This document shows positions 10,527 to 19,029 of a stretch of 64,000 bases of DNA, one piece after another. The stretch comes from Bradyrhizobium roseum (GTDB lineage Bacteria; Pseudomonadota; Alphaproteobacteria; Rhizobiales; Xanthobacteraceae), in assembly GCF_030413175.1 (NCBI RefSeq), contig NZ_CP129212.1, positions 4,154,001 to 4,218,000 on the forward strand, read 5' to 3'. Position 1 is the first letter of the stretch. The number at the start of each line of letters is the position of its first letter. The position numbers and the translations under genes were made by a program. The notes below the pieces were generated by a model. The model saw nothing but the letters and a program-made list of their open reading frames with translations, was not told the origin of the DNA and did not search any database.

Positions 10527-11477
10527 ATGACCATGACGACCATCAAGCTCCTTTCGCGCCGGCACCGGTCCAGTATTCGGTCCCTCGGCGCCGGCTGCGC
10601 CGTGGCGATCGCCGTGCTCGCCGGCGGGATTTCGCCGCTGCCGGCGCAGACCATCGCCTGCATGATCAACGGCGAGCCGATCACCAACATGGACATCGAG
10701 CAGCGCACCAAGCTCAACTTCCTGACCACGCGCAAACAGATGCCGCGGCAGGAGGTGCTCGACGAGCTGACCAACGAGAAGGTGAAGCTCAAGGAGGCCA
10801 AGCGATTTGGCGTCGATCCCTCCGCCAGCGACGTCGATCAGGCCTTTGCGAGCATGAGCCAGAGGATGCGGCTGTCGCCCGAGCAACTGACCAAGACGCT
10901 GGAGGGCCAGGGTGTGCGGCCGGAAACGCTGAAGGCCCGCCTCAAGGCCGAGATGGTCTGGGGCAGCCTGGTGCGCGGCCGCTTCAAGGAGAGCCTGCAG
11001 GTCGGCGAGAAGGAAGTCGCCGCCGCCGCCGGCGATTCGGCCCAGGTCGATGCGTTCGAATACAAGCTGCGGCCGATCGTGCTGATCGTGCCGCGCGGCT
11101 CGGCGTCCGTCACGGTCGACCAGCGGCGCAAGGAAGCCGAAAGCCTGCGCGAGCGGGTCAAGAGCTGCGACGAGGCGAACGCCTACTTCAAGTCGATGCA
11201 GAACGCCGCGATCCGCGACACCGTCACCAAGACCTCGGCCGACATTCCGGGGCCACTTCGTGAACTGCTGGACAAGACGCCGGTCGGTCATTTGACCCCG
11301 CCGGAGATCACCAAGCAGGGCGTCGAGATGGTGGCGCTGTGCGAGCGGAAGCCGACCAAGGTCGATACGCCGAAGAAGCGGGAAATCCGCGAGAAGATGT
11401 TCACCGAGAAGTACGAGGCGAAACAGAAGGCCTACCTCGCCGACATCCGCAAAGCCGCGATGATCGAGTGTCGCTGA
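10527..11477 (+). CDS. surA: SurA-like periplasmic chaperone / peptidyl-prolyl isomerase
   Basis: A 316-residue secreted protein with a signal peptide (cleavage near residue 41, PLPAQ/T) and a SurA-type N-terminal chaperone domain ([14 protein letters not shown], then [18 protein letters not shown]). A C-terminal region occupies the place of a parvulin domain but looks divergent. The family escorts outer-membrane proteins. Its place between lptD and pdxA is the classic lptD-surA-pdxA-rsmA order, which supports the name more than sequence alone would. Confidence 0.8.
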   Translation: MTMTTIKLLSRRHRSSIRSLGAGCAVAIAVLAGGISPLPAQTIACMINGEPITNMDIEQRTKLNFLTTRKQMPRQEVLDELTNEKVKLKEAKRFGVDPSASDVDQAFASMSQRMRLSPEQLTKTLEGQGVRPETLKARLKAEMVWGSLVRGRFKESLQVGEKEVAAAAGDSAQVDAFEYKLRPIVLIVPRGSASVTVDQRRKEAESLRERVKSCDEANAYFKSMQNAAIRDTVTKTSADIPGPLRELLDKTPVGHLTPPEITKQGVEMVALCERKPTKVDTPKKREIREKMFTEKYEAKQKAYLADIRKAAMIECR

Positions 11478-11490
11478 TGGCCGGGCTCTG

Positions 11491-12525
11491 ATGGCCGAGG
11501 TTCAAAAGAGCGGGCCTCAGGAGACCAGGCCTCTCGCCCTGACATCCGGCGAACCGGCGGGCATCGGCCCCGATATCGCCCTGGCCGCGTGGATGCGGCG
11601 CGGCGAACTCGACCTTCCGCCGTTCTATCTGCTCGGCGATCGCGCCTTCTTCGCCGAGCGTGCGAAAATCCTCGGACTGCGCGTCGCGTTTGCCGATGCG
11701 ACCCCTGAGGAAGCGGTCGCGGCCTTTGCAAAAGCCCTGCCCGTGGCGGCGACGGGCGAAATCGCCACCGCCCGCCCCGGACAGCCCGACGACACCAGCG
11801 CGACCGCAGCACTCGCCTCCATCCGCCAGGCCGTCGACCATGTGAAGCGCGGCCGGGCCGGCGCCGTCGTCACCAACCCGATCGCCAAGAGCGTGCTGTA
11901 CCGCGCCGGCTTCCGTCATCCCGGCCACACCGAGTTTCTCGCCGAGCTCGCCGCCGATGGCGGCGCCGTGCCGCGGCCGGTGATGATGTTGTGGTCGCCG
12001 GCGCTCGCCGTCGTTCCCGTCACCATCCATTTGTCGCTGCGCGATGCGCTGGCGACGCTCTCGAGCGACCTGATCGTCGCGACCGCGCAGATCGCGGTGG
12101 CGGACATGAAAGCGCATTTCGGCCTCGTCCGGCCGCGACTTGCGATATCGGGCCTCAATCCGCATGCCGGCGAAGACGGCTCGCTCGGCCGCGAGGACAT
12201 CGAGATCGTGACGCCCGCCATCGAGACGCTGCGCGCCGAGGGCATCGACGCCCGCGGTCCGTTGCCGGCGGATACCATGTTCCACGCGGCCGCGCGCAAG
12301 ACCTATGACTGCGCCATCTGCATGTACCACGACCAGGCGCTGATCCCGATCAAGACCATCGCGTTCGAGGACGCCGTCAACGTCACGCTGGGACTGCCGT
12401 TCATTCGCACCTCGCCGGATCACGGCACAGCGTTCGACATTGCCGGCACCGGCAAGGCCAACCCGTCGAGCCTCGCCGCCGCCCTGCGGCTTGCCGCGCG
12501 GATGGCGACCACCAAACCTTCATGA
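11491..12525 (+). CDS. pdxA: 4-hydroxythreonine-4-phosphate dehydrogenase
   Basis: A 344-residue PdxA, which oxidises 4-phosphohydroxy-L-threonine in the DXP-dependent pathway to pyridoxal phosphate. Family motifs present are [12 protein letters not shown] at the N-terminus, the metal-binding [11 protein letters not shown], the [10 protein letters not shown] segment and HGTAFDIAG near the end. It starts 13 bases after surA, and its stop overlaps the rsmA start. Confidence 0.95.
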   Translation: MAEVQKSGPQETRPLALTSGEPAGIGPDIALAAWMRRGELDLPPFYLLGDRAFFAERAKILGLRVAFADATPEEAVAAFAKALPVAATGEIATARPGQPDDTSATAALASIRQAVDHVKRGRAGAVVTNPIAKSVLYRAGFRHPGHTEFLAELAADGGAVPRPVMMLWSPALAVVPVTIHLSLRDALATLSSDLIVATAQIAVADMKAHFGLVRPRLAISGLNPHAGEDGSLGREDIEIVTPAIETLRAEGIDARGPLPADTMFHAAARKTYDCAICMYHDQALIPIKTIAFEDAVNVTLGLPFIRTSPDHGTAFDIAGTGKANPSSLAAALRLAARMATTKPS

Positions 12526-13388
12526 GCGCGATCGACGATCTGCCGCCGCTGCGCGACGTCATTCGCGAACATTCCCTGTCGGCGCGAAAGTCCCTCGGCC
12601 AGAATTTTCTGCTCGACCTCAACCTCACCGCGCGGATCGCGCGTGCCGCGGGCCCGCTCGAAGGCGCGACCATCATCGAGGTCGGGCCCGGCCCCGGCGG
12701 GCTGACACGGGCGCTGCTGGCCTTGGGCGCCAGGCGCGTCATCGCGGTCGAGCGCGACGAGCGCGCGCTGGCGCCGCTCGACTATATTTCGAAGCGCTAC
12801 CCCGGACGGCTCGAGATCGTGCACGCGGACGCGCAGCGCTTCGATCCGCGGGCGATGCTGGGCGGCGAGCGCGCCAAGATCGTCGCCAACCTGCCCTACA
12901 ATATCGCCACGACGCTGTTGGTGGACTGGCTTTCGATCGAACCGTGGCCGCCCTGGTACGACATGATGGTGCTGATGTTTCAGCGCGAGGTCGCCGAGCG
13001 CATCGTCGCAGCGGAGAATGACGAGGCCTATGGGCGGCTCGCGGTGCTCGCCAACTGGCGCGCCGAGACCAAGATCCTGTTCGACATTTCGCCGGCCGCG
13101 TTCGTGCCGCAGCCCAAGGTGACTTCCTCGGTGGTGCGGCTGGTGCCGCGCCCCTCACCCGAACCATGCGACCGCCGCGCGCTCGAACAGGTGGCCGCTG
13201 CGGCGTTCGGCCAGCGCCGCAAGATGCTGCGGCAGAGTCTCAAGTCGCTGTCGGTTGATCCGGCGCGGCTGGCCGCAGCCGCCGGCGTCGACGCCACCAG
13301 GCGGGCGGAGACCATTCCGGTGTCCGGCTTTGTTGCCATGGCCCGCGAATTGACGGATATACGAGGCACAAAAACTCAACCGCTCTGA
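12522..13388 (+). CDS. rsmA: 16S rRNA dimethyladenosine transferase
   Basis: A 288-residue RsmA/KsgA, which dimethylates the two adjacent adenines near the 3' end of 16S rRNA with S-adenosylmethionine during small-subunit assembly. Visible motifs are [10 protein letters not shown], the SAM-binding [10 protein letters not shown] and the catalytic NLPYNIAT. Its ATG overlaps the pdxA stop (ATGA), closing the lptF-to-rsmA gene string. Confidence 0.96.
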   Translation: MSAIDDLPPLRDVIREHSLSARKSLGQNFLLDLNLTARIARAAGPLEGATIIEVGPGPGGLTRALLALGARRVIAVERDERALAPLDYISKRYPGRLEIVHADAQRFDPRAMLGGERAKIVANLPYNIATTLLVDWLSIEPWPPWYDMMVLMFQREVAERIVAAENDEAYGRLAVLANWRAETKILFDISPAAFVPQPKVTSSVVRLVPRPSPEPCDRRALEQVAAAAFGQRRKMLRQSLKSLSVDPARLAAAAGVDATRRAETIPVSGFVAMARELTDIRGTKTQPL

Positions 13389-13417
13389 AGAAACGTCTGT
13401 TCAAGGGAGATATTGCC

Positions 13418-14476
13418 ATGGCGCTGATGCGTCGCCAGTCGCTGGTCAAGTTCGATGCGCCGTTGTGCGAAACCATCGTCGACACGCCGAAGCCGCAGGG
13501 CCGTGAAGTCCTGGTGCGGATCGAGCGCTGTGGGCTCTGCCATTCCGACCTGCATATCCAGGACGGCTATGCCGATCTGGGCGGCGGCAAGAAGCTCGAC
13601 ACCACGCGCGGCATGACGCTGCCGTTCACGCTCGGCCACGAGATCGCCGGCGTCGTCGACGAGGTCGGTCCCGATGCGCCGAACGAGCTGATCGGCAAGA
13701 AGCAGGCGGTATTCCCCTGGATCGGCTGCGGCCAGTGCCGCGACTGCGCCAATGGCGACGAGAACCTCTGCGTCAAACAGCGTTTCCTCGGCGTCTCGAT
13801 CGACGGCGGCTTTGCTACCCACGTGCTGGTGCCCGACGCAAAATATCTGCTGGATTACGATCCGCTGCCGGTGAACCAGGCGGCGACGCTGATGTGCTCG
13901 GGCGTTACCGCCTATGGCGCCCTGAAGCGGCTGGTCGATCGTCCGCGGCAGCGCAATCTCTTGCTGATCGGGCTCGGCGGCGTCGGCATGATGGGGCTTG
14001 CGTTCGCGCAGGCGATGTTCAAGCAGAACATCACCGTCGCCGATCTGTCGCCGGCCGCGCGCGAGACTGCGCTGAAGAACGGCGCGGCGAACGCCTACGA
14101 TCCGTCCGAACCCGAAATCGTCAGACGCATCCTGAAAGAGACCGAGGGCGGGTTTGACGGCGTGGTCGATTTCGCAGGCAACGAGAAGTCGATGCAGTTT
14201 GCCGTGTCGACGGTGGCGCGCGGCGGCAAGGTCGTGGTGTCGGGCCTGATGGGCGGCAATTTCAGCCTGCCGATGGTGCAATGGGTCTACAAGCGCATGA
14301 CCATCGAAGGCTTCATGGTCGGCACGTTGGCGGAAGCGAAGGAACTGATGGCGCTGGCCCGCGCCGGCAAGATCAAGCCGACGCCGATGAAGGAGGAGCC
14401 GATGGCCGATGTCCAGAAATGGATCGACGAATTGCGGGCCGGCAAGGTGGTTGGGCGCATCGTGCTGAAGAACTGA
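13418..14476 (+). CDS. zinc-dependent alcohol dehydrogenase
   Basis: A 352-residue medium-chain dehydrogenase. Catalytic zinc ligands lie in CGLCHSDLHI and GHEIAGVV, the structural zinc site in CGQCRDCANGDENLC, and the nucleotide-binding motif in GLGGVGMMG. A strong AAGGGAG ribosome site precedes ATG 13418. The substrate is unknown. A degraded duplicate of the last 101 bases of this gene lies about 0.7 kb downstream at 15188-15284. Confidence 0.92.
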   Translation: MALMRRQSLVKFDAPLCETIVDTPKPQGREVLVRIERCGLCHSDLHIQDGYADLGGGKKLDTTRGMTLPFTLGHEIAGVVDEVGPDAPNELIGKKQAVFPWIGCGQCRDCANGDENLCVKQRFLGVSIDGGFATHVLVPDAKYLLDYDPLPVNQAATLMCSGVTAYGALKRLVDRPRQRNLLLIGLGGVGMMGLAFAQAMFKQNITVADLSPAARETALKNGAANAYDPSEPEIVRRILKETEGGFDGVVDFAGNEKSMQFAVSTVARGGKVVVSGLMGGNFSLPMVQWVYKRMTIEGFMVGTLAEAKELMALARAGKIKPTPMKEEPMADVQKWIDELRAGKVVGRIVLKN

Positions 14477-14569
14477 GAGCGCATCGTCGTGACGACTATC
14501 ATGCGCGCCACCCATGCGGCGGCGCGCATGCGATCCTTGGCCCGAGACGTATCGTCCAGGGTGGATCGC

Positions 14570-14671
14570 CTAAGACAGGAACAGCAGGCTTGCCACCTGA
14601 TAGAGCGCAAACGCGAGCTGGCCCATCATGAGGACAAGCGCAATCGCGAAGAGATAGAGGCCATAGTACAT
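14570..14671 (-). CDS. 33-residue hydrophobic microprotein
   Basis: A very short gene: ATG TAC TAT opens a 33-residue product that begins MYYGLYLFAIALVLMMG and ends ASLLFLS. It is almost wholly one membrane-spanning helix with aromatic residues at the N-terminus and a single Gln in the middle. A candidate sigma-70 promoter (TTGACG, 17 bases, CATGTT) lies 68-96 bases upstream. The ribosome site is weak (GGGTGA). No function can be assigned; single-helix microproteins often bind larger membrane complexes. Confidence 0.5.
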   Translation of the reverse strand: MYYGLYLFAIALVLMMGQLAFALYQVASLLFLS

Positions 14672-14738
14672 CGCCGCGTCACCCAGATTCGAAGAGGTCT
14701 ACGCGGAAGCAACCCGACACGTGCAACGATGATTCGCT

Positions 14739-14767
14739 AACATGAGTCAGAGCTGAATCTTCGTCAA
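14739..14767 (-). promoter_or_regulatory. candidate promoter of the 33-residue microprotein
   Basis: On the minus strand TTGACG (14762-14767) is followed after 17 bases by CATGTT (14739-14744). The spacing is right for a housekeeping promoter reading toward the microprotein at 14671. The -10 match is only partial. Confidence 0.35.
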
Positions 14768-14940
14768 CGAGATTTCGGCTTTTCTTCGACCGACGGGAAA
14801 AAGTGAGTCTTTTTCATCACGCCTGATGAAGCGGCGCACAACAGGGCTCGGCAAGAAAATAAATCGTCAGCGCCGATCGTCAGCCGGCTTTCGGCCCGCC
14901 GGATCCACTCTTCTGATTGCGTCCGGCGCTGCCGCCGGCG

Positions 14941-15045
14941 TCAGGCCGACAATATCTTGATGCCCCACCACACAACGGCGATGGCAGCGACGACGCAGGC
15001 AGCCGTGAGCGCGCGCTCCAGGACATGGATCTTCATGGTTTCCAT
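14941..15045 (-). CDS. small membrane protein (31-34 residues)
   Basis: A short hydrophobic gene. From the ATG at 15045 the product is METMKIHVLERALTAACVVA followed by a helix ending WWGIKILSA (34 residues). An internal ATG at 15036 would give 31 residues. There is one transmembrane helix with a short charged N-terminus. Neither start has a strong ribosome site, so the start is uncertain. It lies between the dehydrogenase and its decayed duplicate, on the opposite strand. Confidence 0.5.
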   Translation of the reverse strand: METMKIHVLERALTAACVVAAIAVVWWGIKILSA

Positions 15046-15187
15046 CCCGATATCTTCGCTACCCCGCATGGACGCTATGTGATTCCAGGACATCTCGGCA
15101 ATGTCGGCAGTTGCCAAACCACCTATCATCGATAACGGCGCGGGAATCGCGCCGGCATTTCCGCCTGACGAGGTATCCTGTTGCAGG

Positions 15188-15284
15188 AGCCGACGCCGAT
15201 GAAGGAAGAGCCGATGGCCGATGGAAATGGACCGACAGGCTGCGAGCCGGCAAGGTCGCCTGACGCATCGTGCAGAGGAAGTGA
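15188..15284 (+). pseudogene. decayed copy of the alcohol dehydrogenase 3' end
   Basis: These 97 bases align without other gaps to 14376-14476, the last 101 bases of the zinc dehydrogenase. I count about 15 substitutions and one 4-base deletion (TCCA missing after GGCCGATG). The deletion shifts the frame after the conserved PTPMKEEPMAD. The terminal TGA is aligned with the real stop. No upstream part of the gene is recognisable before 15188. It is a relic of a partial tandem duplication. Confidence 0.75.
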
Positions 15285-15313
15285 GACGCGGCACGCGCGC
15301 ATCCGCCGCCATG

Positions 15314-15556
15314 TTAGAGTGGCAGGCTGATCTCAAATGTGAATCTCACCAGCAGGACGGGTCCGGCATCATCCCGGACCTCGATCGACATCGCGTGGGA
15401 GGGCGTGCTGGTGGCGGCATGAACTGCGTCCCGCGCCATATCGGCCAGCGAACGAGCGGCCTCCATCTGAACGACTTGCATATCGCGGCATTCGAGCCCG
15501 TCGTCATCGACGAAGAGGCCATTGTCATCCCGCAAGTCGAAATAGTATCTGCGCAT
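15314..15556 (-). CDS. DUF6894 family protein
   Basis: An 80-residue cytosolic protein starting MRRYYFDLRDDNGLFVDDDG, the characteristic N-terminus of a small alpha/beta family (DUF6894) that is abundant in Bradyrhizobium and relatives. The central part has MEAARSLADMARDAV, and the C-terminus is a predicted beta-strand (GPVLLVRFTFEI). The function is unknown; members are often found near stress-related small genes, as here. Confidence 0.75.
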   Translation of the reverse strand: MRRYYFDLRDDNGLFVDDDGLECRDMQVVQMEAARSLADMARDAVHAATSTPSHAMSIEVRDDAGPVLLVRFTFEISLPL

Positions 15557-15730
15557 CGCCTTCCGGGTCCGTGAATTGGTTCACGAACTAGAAGCCCGCA
15601 TCCATGCGATCCGTTCCTAAGACGTGTGACTCTTGTCACCCGATCGCCCGGACGGCGATCGCCGTCATCGCGGTGACGCGACCAACCCTCGTCGGAACAG
15701 GAACAATCGGCCACGTCGGAGATTGAGGAA

Positions 15731-15790
15731 ACGTCGCATTCCCCGTGCGACGACGGCCGCAAAGGGTCTCGGCGCCGCCGAGGCCCTTTT
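15731..15790 (+). ncRNA. candidate small RNA with C-rich loop and intrinsic terminator
   Basis: Two stable hairpins stand together in a gene-free stretch. The first pairs CGTCGCA (15732-15738) with TGCGACG (15746-15752) and exposes a TTCCCCG loop. The second (15761-15789) is a 13-bp stem with one G-U pair and a 3-base loop, and ends in TTTT, like an intrinsic terminator. GGAAC boxes at 15694-15698 and 15700-15704 could be the -35 of an EcfG-type promoter, though the -10 match (GATT at 15721) is poor. The hairpins could instead be a leader of the gene at 15816. The 5' end is a guess. Confidence 0.35.
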
Positions 15791-15815
15791 GCGTCGATAG
15801 ATAATGGAGGCATCG

Positions 15816-15974
15816 ATGAGCAAGGAAACGCCGAAAGAAGATCCCAGGGAGCAAACCGACTCTGGCTCGCACGCGCAGACGAACAAGCCCTGGAAAGGCA
15901 ACCCTGAAAAAGAGCAGCGATCCGGCACGAAGAAATCCGATCCGGACAAATGGCAGGAAACCAACACGCATTGA
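15816..15974 (+). CDS. 52-residue hydrophilic protein
   Basis: ATG 15816 follows an ideal GGAGG at 15806-15810. The 52-residue product starts MSKETPKEDPREQTDSGSHA and ends DPDKWQETNTH. It is rich in charged residues, Pro, Gly and Gln, has no hydrophobic core and is probably disordered. I recognise no named family, though similar short hydrophilic proteins occur in Bradyrhizobium. It sits 26 bases after a terminator-like hairpin and upstream of a one-helix membrane protein on the same strand. Confidence 0.6.
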   Translation: MSKETPKEDPREQTDSGSHAQTNKPWKGNPEKEQRSGTKKSDPDKWQETNTH

Positions 15975-16028
15975 ACGGCGCGGCAGGTGACTGCCCGCAA
16001 AAGCAACGAAAGCAGCGGGATCAGGCTG

Positions 16029-16172
16029 ATGGAGATCGTGTATTTTGTTGGAGCATTGCTGCTGCTGGCCGCGCTGTTTTACGGCGCCCTGCAGTACCAC
16101 TATCGGAACCGCGCCGCCGTTCGGGCCGGCCACGACGTCGTCAAGGAGCGCTACAGACAGGATGAAGCGTAG
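16029..16172 (+). CDS. 47-residue single-pass membrane protein
   Basis: From ATG 16029 the product is MEIVYFVGALLLLAALFYGA, then a polar tail QYHYRNRAAVRAGHDVVKER ending RQDEA. It has one N-terminal membrane helix and a basic cytoplasmic or periplasmic tail. An in-frame GTG at 15987 would add 14 residues; neither start has a strong ribosome site. It follows the 52-residue gene by 54 bases and may share its transcript. The function is unknown. Confidence 0.5.
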   Translation: MEIVYFVGALLLLAALFYGALQYHYRNRAAVRAGHDVVKERYRQDEA

Positions 16173-16219
16173 TTCTCGCTGGCGACACGGTCACGCGGCA
16201 ACTCTTCCCCGCCTACGCA

Positions 16220-16244
16220 GGAACAAACCGCCCGCTGCCATGTT
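16220..16244 (+). promoter_or_regulatory. EcfG-type general stress promoter
   Basis: GGAAC (16220-16224), 16 bases, then TGTT (16241-16244). The alphaproteobacterial EcfG sigma factor recognises GGAAC, 16-17 bases, CGTT, so this matches 8 of 9 positions at the preferred spacing. Transcription would begin near 16252, just ahead of the ribosome site of the zinc-ribbon gene at 16270. Confidence 0.55.
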
Positions 16245-16269
16245 GTTCAACCTGAACGGGAGAACGTCC

Positions 16270-16449
16270 ATGGATCGCGTAACGCGTTGCCTGCACTGCG
16301 GGAAGAGAATGGTGCCGGCGCCGAGCCTGACCGGTCGAACCAAGTTGATCTGCGTCTACTGCGACAAGACCGACCCGATGGAGAACGCGGAGACCGCCAA
16401 ATGGACGGAGAGCCCGCTGGCTCAGGCTATCACCGGGACATCACCGTAA
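16270..16449 (+). CDS. small zinc-ribbon protein
   Basis: A 59-residue protein with two CxxC pairs, CLHCGKRM and CVYCDKTDP, spaced about 20 residues apart, which form a rubredoxin-like zinc ribbon. ATG 16270 follows GGGAGAA. An upstream in-frame ATG would add ten residues but overlaps the proposed stress promoter. The promoter suggests induction in the EcfG general stress response. The function is unknown; zinc ribbons of this size often bind nucleic acid or partner proteins. Confidence 0.65.
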   Translation: MDRVTRCLHCGKRMVPAPSLTGRTKLICVYCDKTDPMENAETAKWTESPLAQAITGTSP

Positions 16450-16527
16450 AAAGAACTTCGGATCGTCTCGCACACCGCGCCGGCCCGCGCGGCGGCGGGC
16501 TACGTCGAAAAATGAGACGTCTCAGCC

Positions 16528-16848
16528 TTACCGCAATCGACCGGAACAATATGATCCCATCTGCCCCGGCCTGCCGTCGATCTCATCGTCGATCGCGATA
16601 ATCACCGTGGCGGCGCAGCGCTGCAGGCCGACGTTGGCGGGTTCGAGATCCATTGCCTTCATCAAATCGGGAAGCGCCGCTTTCAGATTTTTCTGCCCGA
16701 TCTTGGTCTGCGCGCTGGCGATCAGTGACGAAGCGGACGGACGCGCTTCATTCGCGGTTTTGGATACGACCTCCGCGAACGCCGGCGCCGACAGGTTGAC
16801 GGCAAGAACCGCCGCACAAGCCGCAATGAATGTGACTGGATTTTTCAT
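16528..16848 (-). CDS. small secreted protein of unknown function
   Basis: A 106-residue product with a clear signal peptide (MKNPVTFIAACAAVLAVNLS, cleavage near PAFA/E) and a strong ribosome site (AAAGGAGCGGG) before its start. The mature part contains a helical stretch ASAQTKIGQKNLKAALPDLM followed by AMDLEPANVG, which resembles a single tetratricopeptide-like hairpin. The C-terminus is short and polar. It is divergent from the caspase-like gene at 17119. Confidence 0.6.
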   Translation of the reverse strand: MKNPVTFIAACAAVLAVNLSAPAFAEVVSKTANEARPSASSLIASAQTKIGQKNLKAALPDLMKAMDLEPANVGLQRCAATVIIAIDDEIDGRPGQMGSYCSGRLR

Positions 16849-17118
16849 TCTTCCCGCTCCTTTGAGTAAAACTTGGCGGGAGTAAATTCACTTCACCCGG
16901 CACCGGGTATCTCCAACCATTTCGACCAACGGACGAACCGTACAGACGTCGATGGGGAACGACTGTGAGTGGTGTCACCGTGTCGGATGTCCCCGAAAGC
17001 GAGATCCATCGAAGACATCCGCGCGTATCTGAGCACCGGCATTACCCGGGCCCACACTTTTCGCCACCCGCGCCGGCTGGTAACCTGCCGTCATTTGATG
17101 ACGAGGTCTTATTTGATC

Positions 17119-18471
17119 ATGCGCCGGCTGTTGAGCGGGAATATCCGAAAAATCGCAACCTTGGCGTCCTGGCTCGCCCTCACCCTCACAGCGCCGGCCG
17201 CCGCCGAAAAGCGCGTCGCGCTGGTGGTCGGCAATTCCGCCTATCAGAACGTCACCCGGCTGGACAATCCGCGCAACGACGCCGGCTTGATGGCGGAGAC
17301 GCTCGCCAGCCTCGGCTTCACGCTGATCGGCGGCCGCGCCCAGCTCGATCTCGACAAGCCCGCGATGGACATTGCCGTGCAGAACTTCGGACGCCAGGTG
17401 CAGGGCGCCGACGTTGCGCTGTTCTATTATGCCGGCCATGGCGTGCAGGTCTCCGGCGCGAATTATCTCGTGCCGGTCACCGCCAATCCGACGCGCGAGG
17501 CCGATGTCGATTTCCAGATGGTCGACGTCAACCTCGTGCTGCGCCAGATGCAAGGCTCCGGCACGCGGCTCAACATGGTGATCCTCGACGCCTGCCGGAA
17601 CAATCCGTTCGGCGCCCGCGGCTTGCGCGCCTCCGACGGCGGCCTGGCGCAGATGCGCGCGCCGGAGGGCACGCTGATCTCCTATGCGACGCAGCCGGGC
17701 AACGTCGCGCTCGACGGCACCGACGGCCACAGCCCCTATACCAGAGCGCTGGCCGGGACCATCAAGCAGGCCGGGCTCGACATCTTCCAGACTTTCAACC
17801 AGGTCGGCCTCGCCGTGAAACGCCAGACCGGCGGATCGCAGCAGCCCTGGGTGTCGTCGTCGCCGATCGACGGCAATTTCTATTTCGTGGCCCCGGCCGC
17901 GCCGTCGCAGCAGCTCGCGGTCGCGGCGCAGCCCGAGCCGCTGGCTTCGACGCTGCGTCCCGATCCCGACCGCATTCCGATCAGGGATCCGGTGCTGCTG
18001 CGCGAACTGAGCGACCGCCTGTTCGAGCTGAACTACGACCCGGAGCCTGTGGACGGCAAGAACGGCATGCGGCTGGCGATCTCCAAGTTTCAGGACAAGG
18101 TGCGGATGACGCCGAATGGCGAGGCCACCGAAGGCGTGCTGACGCGGCTGCGCAAGATGGAGGATCTGAAACCGTGGGCCTCGATCGTCTACGGCCCGGA
18201 CAATGACAAATGGGGGATGTCCTGGAACCACGTGTCGCGCCGGGCCGCGATCGACGACGCGCGCGGAAAGTGCGGCGCCAGCAAATGTCCGATGGAGTTG
18301 AGTTTCTACGGCTCGCGCTGCGGCGCATTCGCGATCTCGGATGCGTCGTGGTCGCTGGTTCAGCGCGAAACCGTCCAGCAGGCCAGGAAGGCTGCGCTTG
18401 ACGAGTGCGGCAAGGCTGGCAAGTCTTGCCGCATTATCGGCGCGGTCTGTGCCGACGGCTCCGGCCGCTGA
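17119..18471 (+). CDS. secreted caspase-like protease with PG-binding-like and DUF4189-like domains
   Basis: A 450-residue exported cysteine peptidase of the C14 (caspase/metacaspase) family. The signal peptide ends near residue 29 (APAAA/E). The p20-like domain spans about 31-260, with catalytic His107 in YYAGHGVQ and Cys159 in LDACRNNPFG. After a linker, residues about 295-345 (YDPEPVDGKNGMRLAISKFQ) look like a peptidoglycan-binding type 1 repeat. The last 85 residues (from SWNHVSRRAAIDDARGKCG, with six cysteines) resemble DUF4189. I chose ATG 17119; an ATG at 17098 would add seven residues. Bacterial caspase homologues typically cut after Arg or Lys. Two small secreted genes follow at 32 and 34 bases. 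Confidence 0.85.
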   Translation: MRRLLSGNIRKIATLASWLALTLTAPAAAEKRVALVVGNSAYQNVTRLDNPRNDAGLMAETLASLGFTLIGGRAQLDLDKPAMDIAVQNFGRQVQGADVALFYYAGHGVQVSGANYLVPVTANPTREADVDFQMVDVNLVLRQMQGSGTRLNMVILDACRNNPFGARGLRASDGGLAQMRAPEGTLISYATQPGNVALDGTDGHSPYTRALAGTIKQAGLDIFQTFNQVGLAVKRQTGGSQQPWVSSSPIDGNFYFVAPAAPSQQLAVAAQPEPLASTLRPDPDRIPIRDPVLLRELSDRLFELNYDPEPVDGKNGMRLAISKFQDKVRMTPNGEATEGVLTRLRKMEDLKPWASIVYGPDNDKWGMSWNHVSRRAAIDDARGKCGASKCPMELSFYGSRCGAFAISDASWSLVQRETVQQARKAALDECGKAGKSCRIIGAVCADGSGR

Positions 18472-18503
18472 TTTTCAATCGAGCTATTTGGAAGCACCTG
18501 CTC

Positions 18504-18995
18504 ATGAGAAACGCCCTGCGGGGTTCGATCCCCTTCCTTGCCTTGTCGATCTTGTTGCTGTGCGGCGGCTCGCTGGCCCACGCACAATCCGGCAGTGCGG
18601 GCGGCAGCATCGGCAATGACGAAAAATCGCTGTCCGGCTCGCGCGCGAACGAATCCGCAAAGCCGGCGCGACGCAGCCCATCCGAGGCGGACGAACCGCG
18701 CCGCGCGTCGCGAAAGAGCGGCGGTGGCGGCAACAGTTTCGACGGGGCATGGATCGTCAGCGCGGTCGGGGTCACCTGCCAGGGCTCCAGCAGCAATGCG
18801 GTCGTGGTCACCAGCGGCAAGATCATCGGCCAGAAAGCCAAGGGTACCGTCAGTCCGGACGGGACGGTGTACGGCACCTCCACCGACCAGGGCGTCACGA
18901 TCATCACCACCGGCCGCCTGTCCGGCCGCAGCGGAGGCGGGACGTTCCGGCAATCGGATGGCTGCACCGGACGATGGACGGCGGCGAAGCAGTAG
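18504..18995 (+). CDS. secreted tandem paralogue A (unknown function)
   Basis: A 163-residue secreted protein. The signal peptide ends at residue 27 (LAHA/Q) and is followed by QSGSAGGSIGNDEKSLSGSR (28-47), a block identical in the next gene. A basic, disordered linker with Arg-Arg pairs (KPARRSPSEADEPRRASRKS) leads to a C-terminal domain of short beta-strands with two cysteines, ending SDGCTGRWTAAKQ. The gene begins 32 bases after the caspase-like gene, so the three genes are probably one operon. The linker contains several Arg and Lys residues that a caspase-like protease could cut; this is inference. Confidence 0.75.
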   Translation: MRNALRGSIPFLALSILLLCGGSLAHAQSGSAGGSIGNDEKSLSGSRANESAKPARRSPSEADEPRRASRKSGGGGNSFDGAWIVSAVGVTCQGSSSNAVVVTSGKIIGQKAKGTVSPDGTVYGTSTDQGVTIITTGRLSGRSGGGTFRQSDGCTGRWTAAKQ

Positions 18996-19029
18996 ACGCC
19001 GCGCAGCGCGGGATTGGAAACAAGTCATC

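Noticed and set aside
15694..15724. A strong EcfG promoter before the candidate small RNA
   Set aside because: GGAAC boxes are present but the best -10 at 16-17 bases is GATT, which departs from CGTT at two positions, so it is kept only as a hint.
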